A DNA stretch of 64,000 bases, taken from the NCBI RefSeq assembly GCF_029962835.1, contig NC_080574.1:20682001-20746000 (forward strand), written 5' to 3'. Made by a program: the position numbers and the translations under genes. This document shows positions 12,520 to 25,400 of the stretch, one piece after another. The stretch is from Magnolia sinica. Taxonomy: Eukaryota > Streptophyta > Magnoliopsida > Magnoliales > Magnoliaceae. Numbering within the stretch: the first letter of the stretch is position 1; every line of letters begins with the position of its first letter. The notes beneath the pieces are model-generated. The model had not been told where the DNA came from, did no database searches, and was given only the letters and a program-made list of their open reading frames with translations.

Positions 12520-15500
12520 CTGTAATCAAAGTCTGAAATTTAACATCATAGAAATTGAATGGCCAAAACCACTTCACAAGACTTCTAGACTATTCATATT
12601 GTACTAAAACTGGAAGTACCCCGTGACAGAGAGTTCAAGCAACTCACCTTGTCCTTCCATTCTACACTGGCACCATCTATCGAGTCTCCTACCTGAGAGG
12701 ATGTGTAACCAAGTTTCAAGTGAGCTACCAGTGCGTGGATACAAAACACCACACACCACACAAAAAAGTTGATATGTGAGATGGAAAGCAAGAGAAATAA
12801 GGTTAGGTGATATTTTCCAATGCATCAAAGAGGTTTCATGCCTGGGTAACATTGAGGGAGGCACAAGGCTAACAGGTTACTGTCATGCATGGAAATGGAT
12901 TAAATGGTTAAAAATGAAGAATCAATGCCCAAATGCCGCATCACACTTACACGCTTAAGGTAGGAAGCCTGTGATATACTCGAAAGGCTCTTTGCAATAC
13001 GAACCATTTCCTCACCTATCTTTTCAAACTTTTTCCATACCTGCAGAAAAAAAAGCAGGCATGAGATAGACACACCTGACAAACAAAGTCTGCATGCTAG
13101 AACAAGGTTAATTATGCCTGACGTATCTGGAAAACAAAACATGCTTGATCATCAACACATTTTTCCCCTGTCACTATAGTCACTTGGTGAGGCCTTTTGG
13201 CAATACGGTATGAGCAACCTAGTGAAATCAAGAAATTTCAGTTTATGAAGTAAATTGTCAGAAGAACAAGAAGCCAAGTCCTTTAGTGTGCCAGCCAAAA
13301 ATGGATCCAACTCATTTTCTCACCGACCAAGACACTATTGTGGCTGTTAACCCATCATCAGGGTAGCAAACAGTCAGCATGCACAATGTGAGTGACTAGT
13401 GTGGCCAACCAGCCAGCACAACACGGGCAGTTTGGATTCTTCACACATGTCACCAGTTTACATGTGTGCAGGATGGTGGTATCTAAACATCCACTTCCCA
13501 CACTGGGGCCCAGTTTGGATTCCACCGTGGGAGCCAGCACCAGCCCCATACTAGCTACTGACAGCATATGAGAAACAGATTTTTTTTTTTTTTTTTTAAG
13601 AAAATGAGAAACAGGTGTTGCCATGTTGGTCAAGTGACTGCCAAATCTGCAGACCCCCATGGCTGAAACCATAGGACCCATCCCTGAATTGGTGGAATAA
13701 GTAACAGTATCCACCCCCGATATGGTACGGGCCATGCCTTTAAAGGCTGTTTTTTTTTTTGGAAGAAATTTTCCAAAAAATATAGGAAATCTTTTTTAAA
13801 ATGCGACGGTCCCGAAATGTAATTCTGTTTTTTTTTTTGTTTTAGACATGTATTTGATAGCGTAATGGGTCATTCTTTGGTAAGGATGTTTTGATTATAC
13901 AAGTGGGGTTTGGGTTCCTCCATGCAGAAGAGATCTTCACGAGGACGAGATCATTGAGCTAATAGCTTTGCTTCAGCTACTTTCGAAAGTGGTGAGCGGG
14001 GTCGACCTGATTTACTGGCTCAATTCAAAATCTGGAAAGTTTTCAGTCAAGTCACTCTATTCCTATATTTCAGGCAATCTTCAAAGCAATTCCAAAGTGC
14101 ATACTTTTTTCCGATTTGGTCTTATGGTGCTCTGTCAAAGGTGGCAGCATTTGCATGGCTTGTGGGTTGGAATAGAACATTAACTGTTGATAATTTACAG
14201 AAAAGGGGTCTTATCATTGTGAATGTATGTTACTTAAGTTGGAAAGAGGAGGAAACAGTGAATCATCTATTTATGCATTGTCCGTTCTCCAGGGAGATGT
14301 GGTATAGTGTGTTCGATCATTTTGGTATCAGTTAGGTGCTACCGGAATTGATTATTGATATGTTTGTCCATTGGCATGATGGTGGGCTGATGATGGTTTC
14401 TAGGAGGAGATGGAGGTTGTTTCTTCTAGCTGGACTTTGAGCTATTTGGGCAGAAAGGAACAATAGATGTTTCCGTGATAAATGTACCTGTCCCCGGGGA
14501 GTATTTCCAAAGCCTTAGCATTGGCAGTTGAGTGCGTTGGGGTGATCCTCCTCTGGTTTCCTTTTGGTTTTCTTTTCTTTTTCTTTTTGCATTTTGCTTT
14601 CTTTTTTCTGTATTCTTTTGGCTTTGCCTTTTCTTAATAAAGTTGTCACCTTTCAAAAAAAAACTTTGGTAAGGATGTTGTTAGTTGGGCTGCCAATTTA
14701 AAGTTGTTGAGTATTAAGTACCATAGTTCTAAAACTCAGTAACTCGACTCAAACTCAGCCGAGTCAACTCAACTCTACTAGTGCAGAGTCAACTCTACTA
14801 GAAGAAGAAGAAGAAGAAGATTGAATTCGGCCAATTTGGGTACATACTTGAATGGTTCAAAAACAGCCCAAAATTTTAATAATAATAATATTTGATGAAT
14901 AGTGCAGAGTTACTATTCATCTTCCTAAGACCCTTGGTTTGTGCAAATCAAGGAAATTGGGCCCCATCAAATACAACTCATACTGTAGATCAGGGCCCTA
15001 TTATGTTTGAATCTAATAAAAACAGGAAGAAAAAACAAACAAACAAACAAAAAAAATGGTGGTTGGCCGAAGTTATCGATTTTTCCCAAAATAGACCAAA
15101 ACTTCTTCGGACCTTCACGCCTATTTCAATTCCAATCTTACATTTAGGCAACAATGTGGATGAATCTAACACAACTCTTGCCCTTTTTTTTTAGAGAAGA
15201 TGTGAAAAGGTGGGGAAAAGAATGAAATGAAATAAATCTTACAGGAGTAATAATACTCAACAATGAGTCGTGCGTAATGACATTGATACACCCTGTATTG
15301 TCCAATACAGGGGCTTTACATCCAGTATTGTCCAATGCAAGCATAATACTCAGCAATGCATCATGTGTAATGACACTGATACGCCCTGTATTGTCCAATA
15401 TCGGGTGATGCAGGACAACTAACCACTTGCTTTAAAAGCTCAAACTGATAGAACATAGCAAATTAATCCCTTAATCTCATAGCCCATGTCTTGCATCCCA

Positions 15501-16381
15501 TGGGTTAAGACCTAGGCTGAACCCCCCTCATGGGCCCCACTTCACATGGGTTCCGCTTCACACGAGCAACCCGCCTCACACGGGCCACCCACCCGAGTGT
15601 GCCCCCGCATCCCAAAGGCCACCCCACGCAAGCCCAGTGTGAAAATGCCCCTGCATTAATCACCACCGATGAGGAGTCGAACACAAGACCTCCCACTTTG
15701 ATACCACTTTGATGTAGGACAAGTAACCATTTGCTCTAAAAGCTCTAACTGATAAAGCATGGCGAATCAATCCCTTAATCTCATTAGCCCAGGCCCCACA
15801 TCCCATGGGTTAGGACTTTAGCCAAACCCCCCTCGTAGGCCCCACTTCACACGAGCCACCCGCCTCACACGGGTCACTCACCCCGAGTGTGCCCCTGCAT
15901 CCCACAGGCCACCCCACTCGAGCCCGTTGTGAAAACGCCCCTGCATTACCGGGGTTTTACATCCCCCTTTTTTAAAGCCCAACTAGTTAAAACTCATTAC
16001 ATGTAACGGGGGTGACCAATACGACCGTAATGTAACCATTTTCAAAACCTTGGATGGAACCTGCTTCAGCCTATGAGATCTACCATCTACAATTATAATT
16101 TATTTATATTATATCGTTAGCCATATAAAGGAAAAGAACAGTAATCCACTACTGATTTCAAATTGGATACCGAAAATTTAAAAATGAACTATTTAGGCGT
16201 GAGTGCTTCATGTGCCCCTTACATAGTCTAGCACAGAGGAAAAATAATAATTTCTTAAGCAGGGAATTTTAGTCCACAGAGGCAGCTGAAGAACTAAGAA
16301 AGTCAAATTCATGAATTGGCATAACTAGAAACAAGCAGTATAAAGGTAAAGTCTAAGAGATTATGTCATTTACCAGTGTGT

Positions 16382-16428
<47 letters not shown>

Positions 16429-19400
16429 ACACTTTTCATTAAGACAATGTAAGCTATGGTACCTTCCAGGGGATCGGGGAGAGAGACTAAGCTATGGTAT
16501 TGGTAGATGTGTGCAAATAAATGGAGAAAGCTAAGACATCTAACACAATCTGATACTGTTTTATAATTTGGTTGAACCTTCTGAATTAGCATGCACTCAT
16601 AAAGAGGCAAACTATAAACAACTCGAGCTTTTGAGCTTTAACTAATAAACCCCATTGTCCATGATGGGAAATAATTCATCAATAACATGAACGGGCATAA
16701 TACCAGTTCATCTACCAGTTCATCTACACTTGAACAATTAGTTTCTGATGAGGTGCAGCTCTTCTAATGAAAACAACCTCACAAGAGGTCATATCATATG
16801 GCAATTAGATATTTAGATTGAAGCTAAATAGTCATCCGAGTGCCTATTATATAATCAACATAGATTTGAGGGTAGCACAAGAATGTAGCTCTAGTTACAT
16901 TTGTTAGGGGATTGTAAGGAGCATACTAGGCATTACCTGTTGAATATCTGAAGCCAAAAGTTCAGACGAGTGTTCATACTGCCCATTTTTCATCCTTGAG
17001 TTGATGGTGCCGAAGTCAAAAATGTGGTCAGCCTTAATGCCTTGGAAGTTTCCACACAGGAAATTACACAACAAAAAGAATTCATCCGAGACTATAACAT
17101 CAAGGAAAACACTCCGACATTGCTCCGTGACAGCATGAACATGTGTTCCATCATTTGTCGCTTTCTGAGATCCATCTGAAATAACCTGCTCATGCACCTT
17201 TGCAGCATTCCCAGAATTGTCGGATATTTGAGCTTCACTCGTTGATTCACTAAGGCACTTATGCATATCCCCGTTCTGATATATAGGTTCCTGCAAATAA
17301 TGATTGAATGTGACAAATCATCATCATCATCATCTAAGCCTTTTCCCAACTAATTGGGGTCGGCTACATGAATCCTTTTCCACAATTCCACTTAATTCAT
17401 AGAGAGAGTAGAATAAAGGGACGATAATACCTTGGGCTGCGCAGTTTGCTTTATAGCATGCATCTTGAACTTTCTGGTAAACCCAAAATGGCTCGATGCA
17501 AGTGCATCACAGATGCAGCTCCGAATGCCACCTTCGTTCACATCAGGTAACTGTAATATGTGTTCCAGTACATTTTTCCAGTGTCCACGTACAGATCCGT
17601 TTGTACATTCCGCGGGGATGGGAAACTCCACTCTAGGAAGAACAACTTCCTCATTATTACCATTATTGCGCAACACCATGTCATGTGGCTCCTTTGTGGT
17701 CTGCAGAAAACCATGAAACCCAGAGATGACTTGATCGTAAACCAAAAAGGTGCAATTAACAATACAACAGAATAGCATTAGGAACACACCCAAGTCCCAA
17801 ATTTATTGAAGAAAACGGGATGATGAATAAATTAATTGTACTTACCACACCCACATTTATTAAAGCAAGCAGGATGATGAATTAATTAAGAATACTTCAT
17901 CTAATTACTAATTTAAAAAAATCAAGGATGTGTATGCAAAACAAATGACCAGTTATCCACTATTAATAGGGGGCGGGTTGACATGTACATGGAGACCTTA
18001 TTGATGAATTGACATCAGATGGTACACATTATGAACTAACAAAAGACAAGTGCAGAAAATATCCAGAATATGATGTTCACTTAGTAGCTAGAATCGACTC
18101 TGAGAGTACAACTTCAAAACAATTTCCAAAACTTCCAGTCCATGACTTAGAAGACCAAAGGTTTATCTGTGTCTCAACCATGAGGTAAATGTGAGCGAGA
18201 GACTTTTGAAGTTAAGGCAGCTCTTTTTATAATGACAAACATTTTTTTATGATGAATGGGTATAAGCTGTCAATTGAATTAAAAAAGAGAAGTAAAAAAA
18301 TGTGAATATTTATGCCAATTGCCAGATTGAAGTATTTATGCAGTGAATTATCACATGACAGCCATACAGGACAAGGTTTAAAATCGGTGTATCAGGTATC
18401 ATATCATTCATCACCAATACAGCCCTGCATCGCCCCATAATGGGCTGTTTCGGGCCAATACAGCCATATCATTCATGGACAATACTGGTTTGTATCGGGC
18501 AATACGTACCGGTTTCAGACAATACTTTAAACCTTGTACAGGACCAACAAATAGCATGCAAAACACCATCCTAATGATTTAGTTACAACAGGCATCCACA
18601 TAAGCAACAGCCACAAGTAAAATCAATGAATAAGTGTACCAATGGGGAAGAAATCTTTATGCCTGGATATATCCCATATCCTCAGTGAATACATCAGTGA
18701 ACTGGCCACGAGAAGAAACAAGTGGAAGAGAGAGTCCAGCCATGTACCAATGTATAAAATAGTGTATGGACAAGCAACAGGATTAAAATCCAGCAAACGT
18801 GATAGCCATGGAAGACGAGAGGGGATGTAGGAATCGATTATTGCTATCTACTTGATGAGTTACGATCCTACGTTCACCAAACCAATCCTATGTCAATTGT
18901 TCCCATTGAAACACCATTAAAGCTCGTCTCCAAGAGATACTTTTCAGCAAATCAAGAACAATGTCTTTTATGACTTCCCTCAGCTCTGTGTACACGCCAT
19001 GTGTTGGGGACATCAGAGGACCTACTCGGGTGTACCATATACGGAGACGACCACCCACATCAGCGCAGCTTTCTTTATAAATGGGAGACGAGTTCCAAAT
19101 GGGGCCCGTCAGGCCATTTTAAAGACCCCACATGCATTGGACGTGCTTCAGGAAGACCCCACTTTGGGATGATGCATGTGGGCTGCTTAGGAGATCATTT
19201 TAGTCATAGGATTTCTATTTCGTGTCGATCCGACCGTTAGATCTTGTTGATCAGGCCATTGGGCCACCAGATCTAAGCCCATTGAACTCTAATCTTGCTT
19301 TCTTTATGTTTTTGTTAGGAGTTATTTGATGGTTGAGATTGATAATAAATATTTTAGCTTTCTTATTTTGGATGATAGATCACTTCACTTAAGTGGCATA

Positions 19401-22400
19401 TTTGTAACTATGCAGAATTTTTAATTATAAAAGCACGCAGAGGGGGGGGGACCGGTAGAGTTCCAACCCTAGTGGAGATTTGAGAAGAAAAAAGAAGAAG
19501 AGAAATGCTCTCTTGTGTAAAGGAATTTTCCTCCTTATTTTCTAGGAGTTTTTTTTAGAAACCCTCTATCCCAATTAAATTGTGGAATGGTAAAAGCTTG
19601 TTTGGTGATGAATTCCCCAAGGTACATCCTTCCTCTCTCTTCTTCAAAAGGTATTCTTCTTCTTCTTCTCTTGTCTTCCTCTTTTCCCTTCCATTACAAC
19701 CTTCTAAAACCATGATCTTCAATTTCCTATTTTCCCCTATTTCTAAAAATCCTAATTCCAAAATCCACAATTCCCATGAACCCTAATTTTCCAAATTTCA
19801 GATTTTTCCCTTCCTAAATATAATCATAAAACCTACAAATATGTCCCTTGAGTGTGGAACGTGCCTATGCTAAATTGGAAGTTATATCCTTCCATCAGGC
19901 CCAGTTTTAATTGACTTATGTGATTTCTTAGCATGCGAGCATGTGATTTAGGTTAGATCATATTCTATTTCCTATTATTTACTTTTAATTACTTAGTAGG
20001 TTAGCATCTTTTGTTAATTGAATTACTTTATGAATTCTTTCATAATCTCCACATTGCATGCTAGCATTAAATCATGTGTCCTGCATCACCATGTTATCGC
20101 CATAGAACACCCCAACAAGCCACTCTCCAAATACCCAAAATGATTAGAGGAAAGAAACATTAGAGACATTCCATTTATCTTGCCTTCCAGGTTGGAGAAA
20201 TTACCAGCCCAAAATTCAATTAGTGGTCATGACAAAATGATCAACAAAAACGTGCTCTTCATTGACCTGTAATTTCTATATATATATATATAAACATTTA
20301 AAAAACTAAAAAGAAAATCCACAATTTATCACTTTCAAGTTTGAACTAGCATATGAAATGATCTCTCTCCAAAATAACTGGAAAAATACAAACAATATCA
20401 CGTGTTACATCCATTCAACTACCTTGTTAAGATTTTACCAAACAACAAAAGCCACCTAAAGGACAGCCAACACTAATAACCTGCTAAGATTTTACCTTCA
20501 ACAAATGACATAAAAAAGACAATCACCGTCATCATCATCTAAGCCTTATCCCAACTAATTGGGATCGGCTACATGAATCTTGTTCCACCATTCCACTCTA
20601 TCAAGGGTCATACCTTCAGTTAGACCATAGGTCGACAAGTCTTTTCTTATTACCTCTACTCATGTCCTTTTGGGCCTTCCCCTTGCCCTTTTAGAGCCTT
20701 CAACTTGTATTCACTCGCTCGTCCTCATCGGCACAATTCTTGGTCCCCGTTGTATATGACTAAACCATCTAAATCCACTTTCCCTCATCTAATTACCAAT
20801 TGGTGTTGCTCCTAAGTTCCCTCGAATGCATTCATTTCTAATTTTATACTTCCTCATCTTGCCACTCATCCATCTCAACATCCTCATTTCAGCCACACTC
20901 ATCCTATGAACATGTTGTCCCTTAACTGCCCAACATTGTCCCATAAAGCATGATTAGTCTTATAGCTATCCTCTAAAATTTCCTTTCAGTTTGCATGGTA
21001 CACGACAATCACATAAAACTCGAGAGGCACATCTCCATTTCTTCCCTAGCTTAAATTCTATGGGCAACATCCTTCTCAATCTCTCCACTCTCATGAATTA
21101 TCGAAAATCTTAACTAATTCATGTTTCCACTCCTATTGTTGCTAAAATTGCACTCCATATATTTTGTTCTAGTCAGACATTTTAAATCCTTTGGATTCTA
21201 CCCCTCCATAAATCTAGCTTTGTGTTTACGCCCTTCCCTATCTCATCCATCAAAACTATGCCATCTACGAATAACATACACAATGGCATATCTTCCTGCA
21301 AATGCCTCGTTAACGTGTCCATATCCAATGTGTAAGGTAATTGGGAACTCACTTGTCTCTCATGTGGTCTAAATTTGTTACCGCCCCATCATGCATATCC
21401 TGAATCATGACAATATACCCCAACACCCGCCAGATTAACTTTGTAGGGACCCTATCATAAGCTTTCTCTATGTCAATAAAGACCATGCAGAGCTCCTTTC
21501 TCCTCTCCCCATATTTCTCCATCAATTGTCTAAGTAAGAAAAAAAGGCAATGACCAACTGTTTAAATCTTACCTTTTTAAAACAAGATATAAAACAATAG
21601 GGATCACCAATTAAAATCTTACCTTTTATACAAGCCACTGAATGGCTCTACTATCTAAGGAAATTACTTGGGGCAAGCAACTCCACTACGAACAAACAAA
21701 AGATAGATTTCATTAAGAAACAATCATTGGCTTCTAAAGCTCGTGCCGATACATCATCACAATCAGAATGTGAAAGAAATACTTTCAACATGTCGAGTGA
21801 GAAAACACGTCCCCTCCACTTCCAACAAAGCTTCTCTCTTTACAAACTTCCAATTATTGTATTCCACATTGAAAAGCCAAAAATTGTTACCACGGAACCC
21901 CATATGGAGCCTGATACACATTTCCACCAAAATGATTTTTCAATAGCAATATGAAATGGCGTTTCCTATAAAAATAGGGAACACTATTCATTCAATAGGA
22001 AGCGCATTCAGGAATAGAAACAACGTTTTTTTTTGTTTTTTTGAAAGGCATTTCTTCTCTGAAACGCAAATCTAGGTCATACAAAACCAGTTCCATTTTC
22101 TGCAGGAAATGCATTTTAAGAATGGAAACAAATTTTAAAAGGCACAAAGATGTGTTGATGAGGGCATAAACATTATTATAAAGGAGTTCTTGCCATAGTA
22201 GTTTTCTTTTTTAGAGAAGGAACAAGAATTTTATTTTTAAAAAAAAAAAAACCACCAGCAAAACAACAAGGCAAGGGCACCGAGAAGACAACCCAATTAC
22301 ATCCCAAGAAAATCAAGATTACGACCCAAATGCTTAGGGACACAGCCCATTCGATGATAAGCACCCTTGCCCTTTGGGAAGTTCCCTCAACTGACTTTTT

Positions 22401-25400
22401 ATCATTCCAAAAACATCTCTCATTTCTTTCTTCCCAAACAGCCCACCAAATAGCAAGCAGGAGCATTCTCCACAGCGACTTCTTTTCCTTCCCAATGCCT
22501 ACACCGTGCCAAGCAATCAAAAGATAACCCACTGAATTTGGGCTCCTTCTCAGTCCGGCCCCTTTATTCTAGCATTCATGAGGGTGGTCGGAATGGAGAG
22601 GGCGTAGAAGAAGTTACGTGGCAGCTAGCAGAATATGATGATCCATATTCCATAAGCATACACAAGGCACTGCAAAAGTGGCATAAGCATTAAATAGATC
22701 ATCTTTCCCATAAAGGAGGACGTATTTCAAGCCACTGGAGAGTATATTTTTTTGGTCTATGATATGCTGGCAGAATATGATAATCCATATTCCCAAGAAA
22801 TGCACCAGCTACAGTACATGTGGCATAGACATCTCCCAATCCAAACTGCCTAAAATGTAGGCCCAACTACAAATTTGTAAATCAGATCTGAGTGGACAGC
22901 CCTAACCTCTGATTAGTGGACATTTTTTTGTTTAAATTTGGACTAGACCTTTTTCATTTTAACCATACATTTGCTGGTCATCATTCTGAAAGTTAGGAGC
23001 ACCAGTTCAGTGTGAAATTTGATTTATGGCCCATCTACAGCAAGGCACATGGGTAAATGGCGTACATCATAAGGGGTGAGCCTCCTTGCATCCCTCCACT
23101 GAGTGTAGTGAGTGCAGTTTGTTTTGTTCCAAGCAGCCTAAAAAAGCTTCTTTTTCTCTTTTTAATATCCACTGTTACAAGATTTATATACTGTTTTTCC
23201 TGTGCTGGAAACCTCTACACTCCATGTCAGTCATGTACACTTTCTTTTTAAGAATTGTACCCTGCTAATTATGAGCACCACTCTTTCTAACCCCTCAAAA
23301 TGGAGATCTTATATTCCTTTCTCATATTTACCCAGTTACCCTCAACATTTTAAGCCAAAGTACTTTATTCTCATCACTACCCAAGGCAGGCAAAATTAAA
23401 GGTTGTCAAATTTCTCCAGCCAAGACCAACATTTCCATTGAACATCCAATCTCTTCTACAATAAAGCAGATACACCTTTTTAAGTTGTGGAATTCAGAAA
23501 GCAGTTCTCTGATTAAAGGTGCAAAGGTTTTGTACACTGACAAGTAAAACATGCCAAAGTTGAAGTAACAAGAGCGATGTGACCAAAAAAGGTAGGAAAG
23601 GACCATTCCACATCAAGAAATGAAACTCGAAAGGCCCAAACACAACACCACTGTCTTCTTCACGAAGCCTGTTGTAAGGGTAAGGGGCAATGACGACATC
23701 TTCAAATATCAACACACTTCTTGGTACACTAATGATAAAATCACCACAGGAGATGATAATAACAGCACTAACTTGGAGAAGCAACCATCCGAGGACTTGG
23801 GACATGAAAAATATGAAAGAGATTTAGCATGCCTTTAGAACTGAGAATAAGCATGCCAGTGAAAGACTTCGGTCTCATGAACAGGTATTGCTATTGGTCT
23901 CTTGACCAGCGCTAAGCACACACAAGACTTACATGCTGTCAAGTCAAGATGCACTCAAAGAAAGAAAGTGGCAAAAGAGGCATTCCAAGGGGCCCCACCT
24001 TTTGCATGAGCATAACCAGAGGATACTATATCTCACTTTTACCCACCACAATACTGACAATATAATCACCTATATATTGTTGTGATTTATCTCCCATGGT
24101 CTTTGCAACTTAGTAGACATTGTTCTTGGGTCCCCTCTTCATGAGAATGGTTTCCCCCATCTCCAACTACTCTACAATGTGACTATTAAACTGCTTGGTG
24201 TGGCCTACAAATTCATGCATCAAGCCCCTGCTGCACTTTGAGATTGATCATCACTTCATTTTAGATACACTTCCATTGGGATATGCTCCAATAGTTAACC
24301 TCCCATCCTGGGATCAATTTGCAGATTATTGTAAGGCTCCATCTAGAGATCAATCATCAATAAGGATTTCTATGAGCAAGCTTTTGATGCACTAGGTACC
24401 TAGCAGAGGTTTGAGGAGAATTAGTAAGTCATATAAAGCAAAGATCCTGTATTTTCTATTATCTAGTTCTTTAGGGCATCGCCATGGAACTTACACCTGC
24501 AAAGCAAATGACCGCAGCCGAAATTCAACTGCTCCATATTTCTGATTAGAAGATTGCTATTTGTTTGAAGAATTTCAAGGTCTGTTAAGAGGACAGTTGC
24601 TAAGCCCTCGAACACCAAAGACAGCAATCAGTCTACAGAACTTAAGTGTCCGTCTTCTTTATTGGTTTTCTACCAATTACAAGCATTGAGGATTCATTTT
24701 TTCCTGGTTGTCACAATAATCTAGTCATCGATTTTCCAATATTTAGAACTTCCATCAAACTCATCAGACATGATAAATGGAGAGTTGCATACTATGTGAC
24801 ATAAGGGGATAAAGAAAATTGTGATTTTTTTTGTTAAACAAAAATCTCACATATGTTTCACTTTTGAACCAAAATTTTGATAAATTTCAGGAAGATTTCA
24901 CAATTGGAGGACATTACATCCTCCAGGATCTTTGGCACCAGTATGACCAGGCAAAACCAAACATCGTTGAAAACAAAGACTATCACCTGGAATGTTTCCT
25001 AATGGAATCCCAAGCATTGCCTTGCTTTCCTCAACATGTTACATTCACAATTTAAGATAAGGTTACAAAGTACCTACATATGCATTGATAGAACATATAA
25101 TGACACCAGTTTCTGTTGCATTGGTCTAAACAAACGTCAAGAAACATAAGAAAGGGGGAAAAAACCCAAATCCACATAGATTCAAGCTATGTTCATGTCG
25201 AATTAGCTATAAACTTAAAAAATTACAATCCGCAGCAACAATGCACGCACAATCCATCCCTCCGAATCAACAAAACAGAAAAAGACACACCTTTTCTGAT
25301 ACCCGGCCTGCTACGGTACCAAAGCCTCCATCTCCATGCAGATTTCCATCCGCACATAGCATAGCATGCTTCCGCCGCTTGTAGGTAATAAACGCTTCTG

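Noticed and set aside
15660-15700. tRNA-like GAGTCGAACACAAGACC segment
   Set aside because: No A box, anticodon arm or cloverleaf could be drawn; it is part of the tandem duplication.
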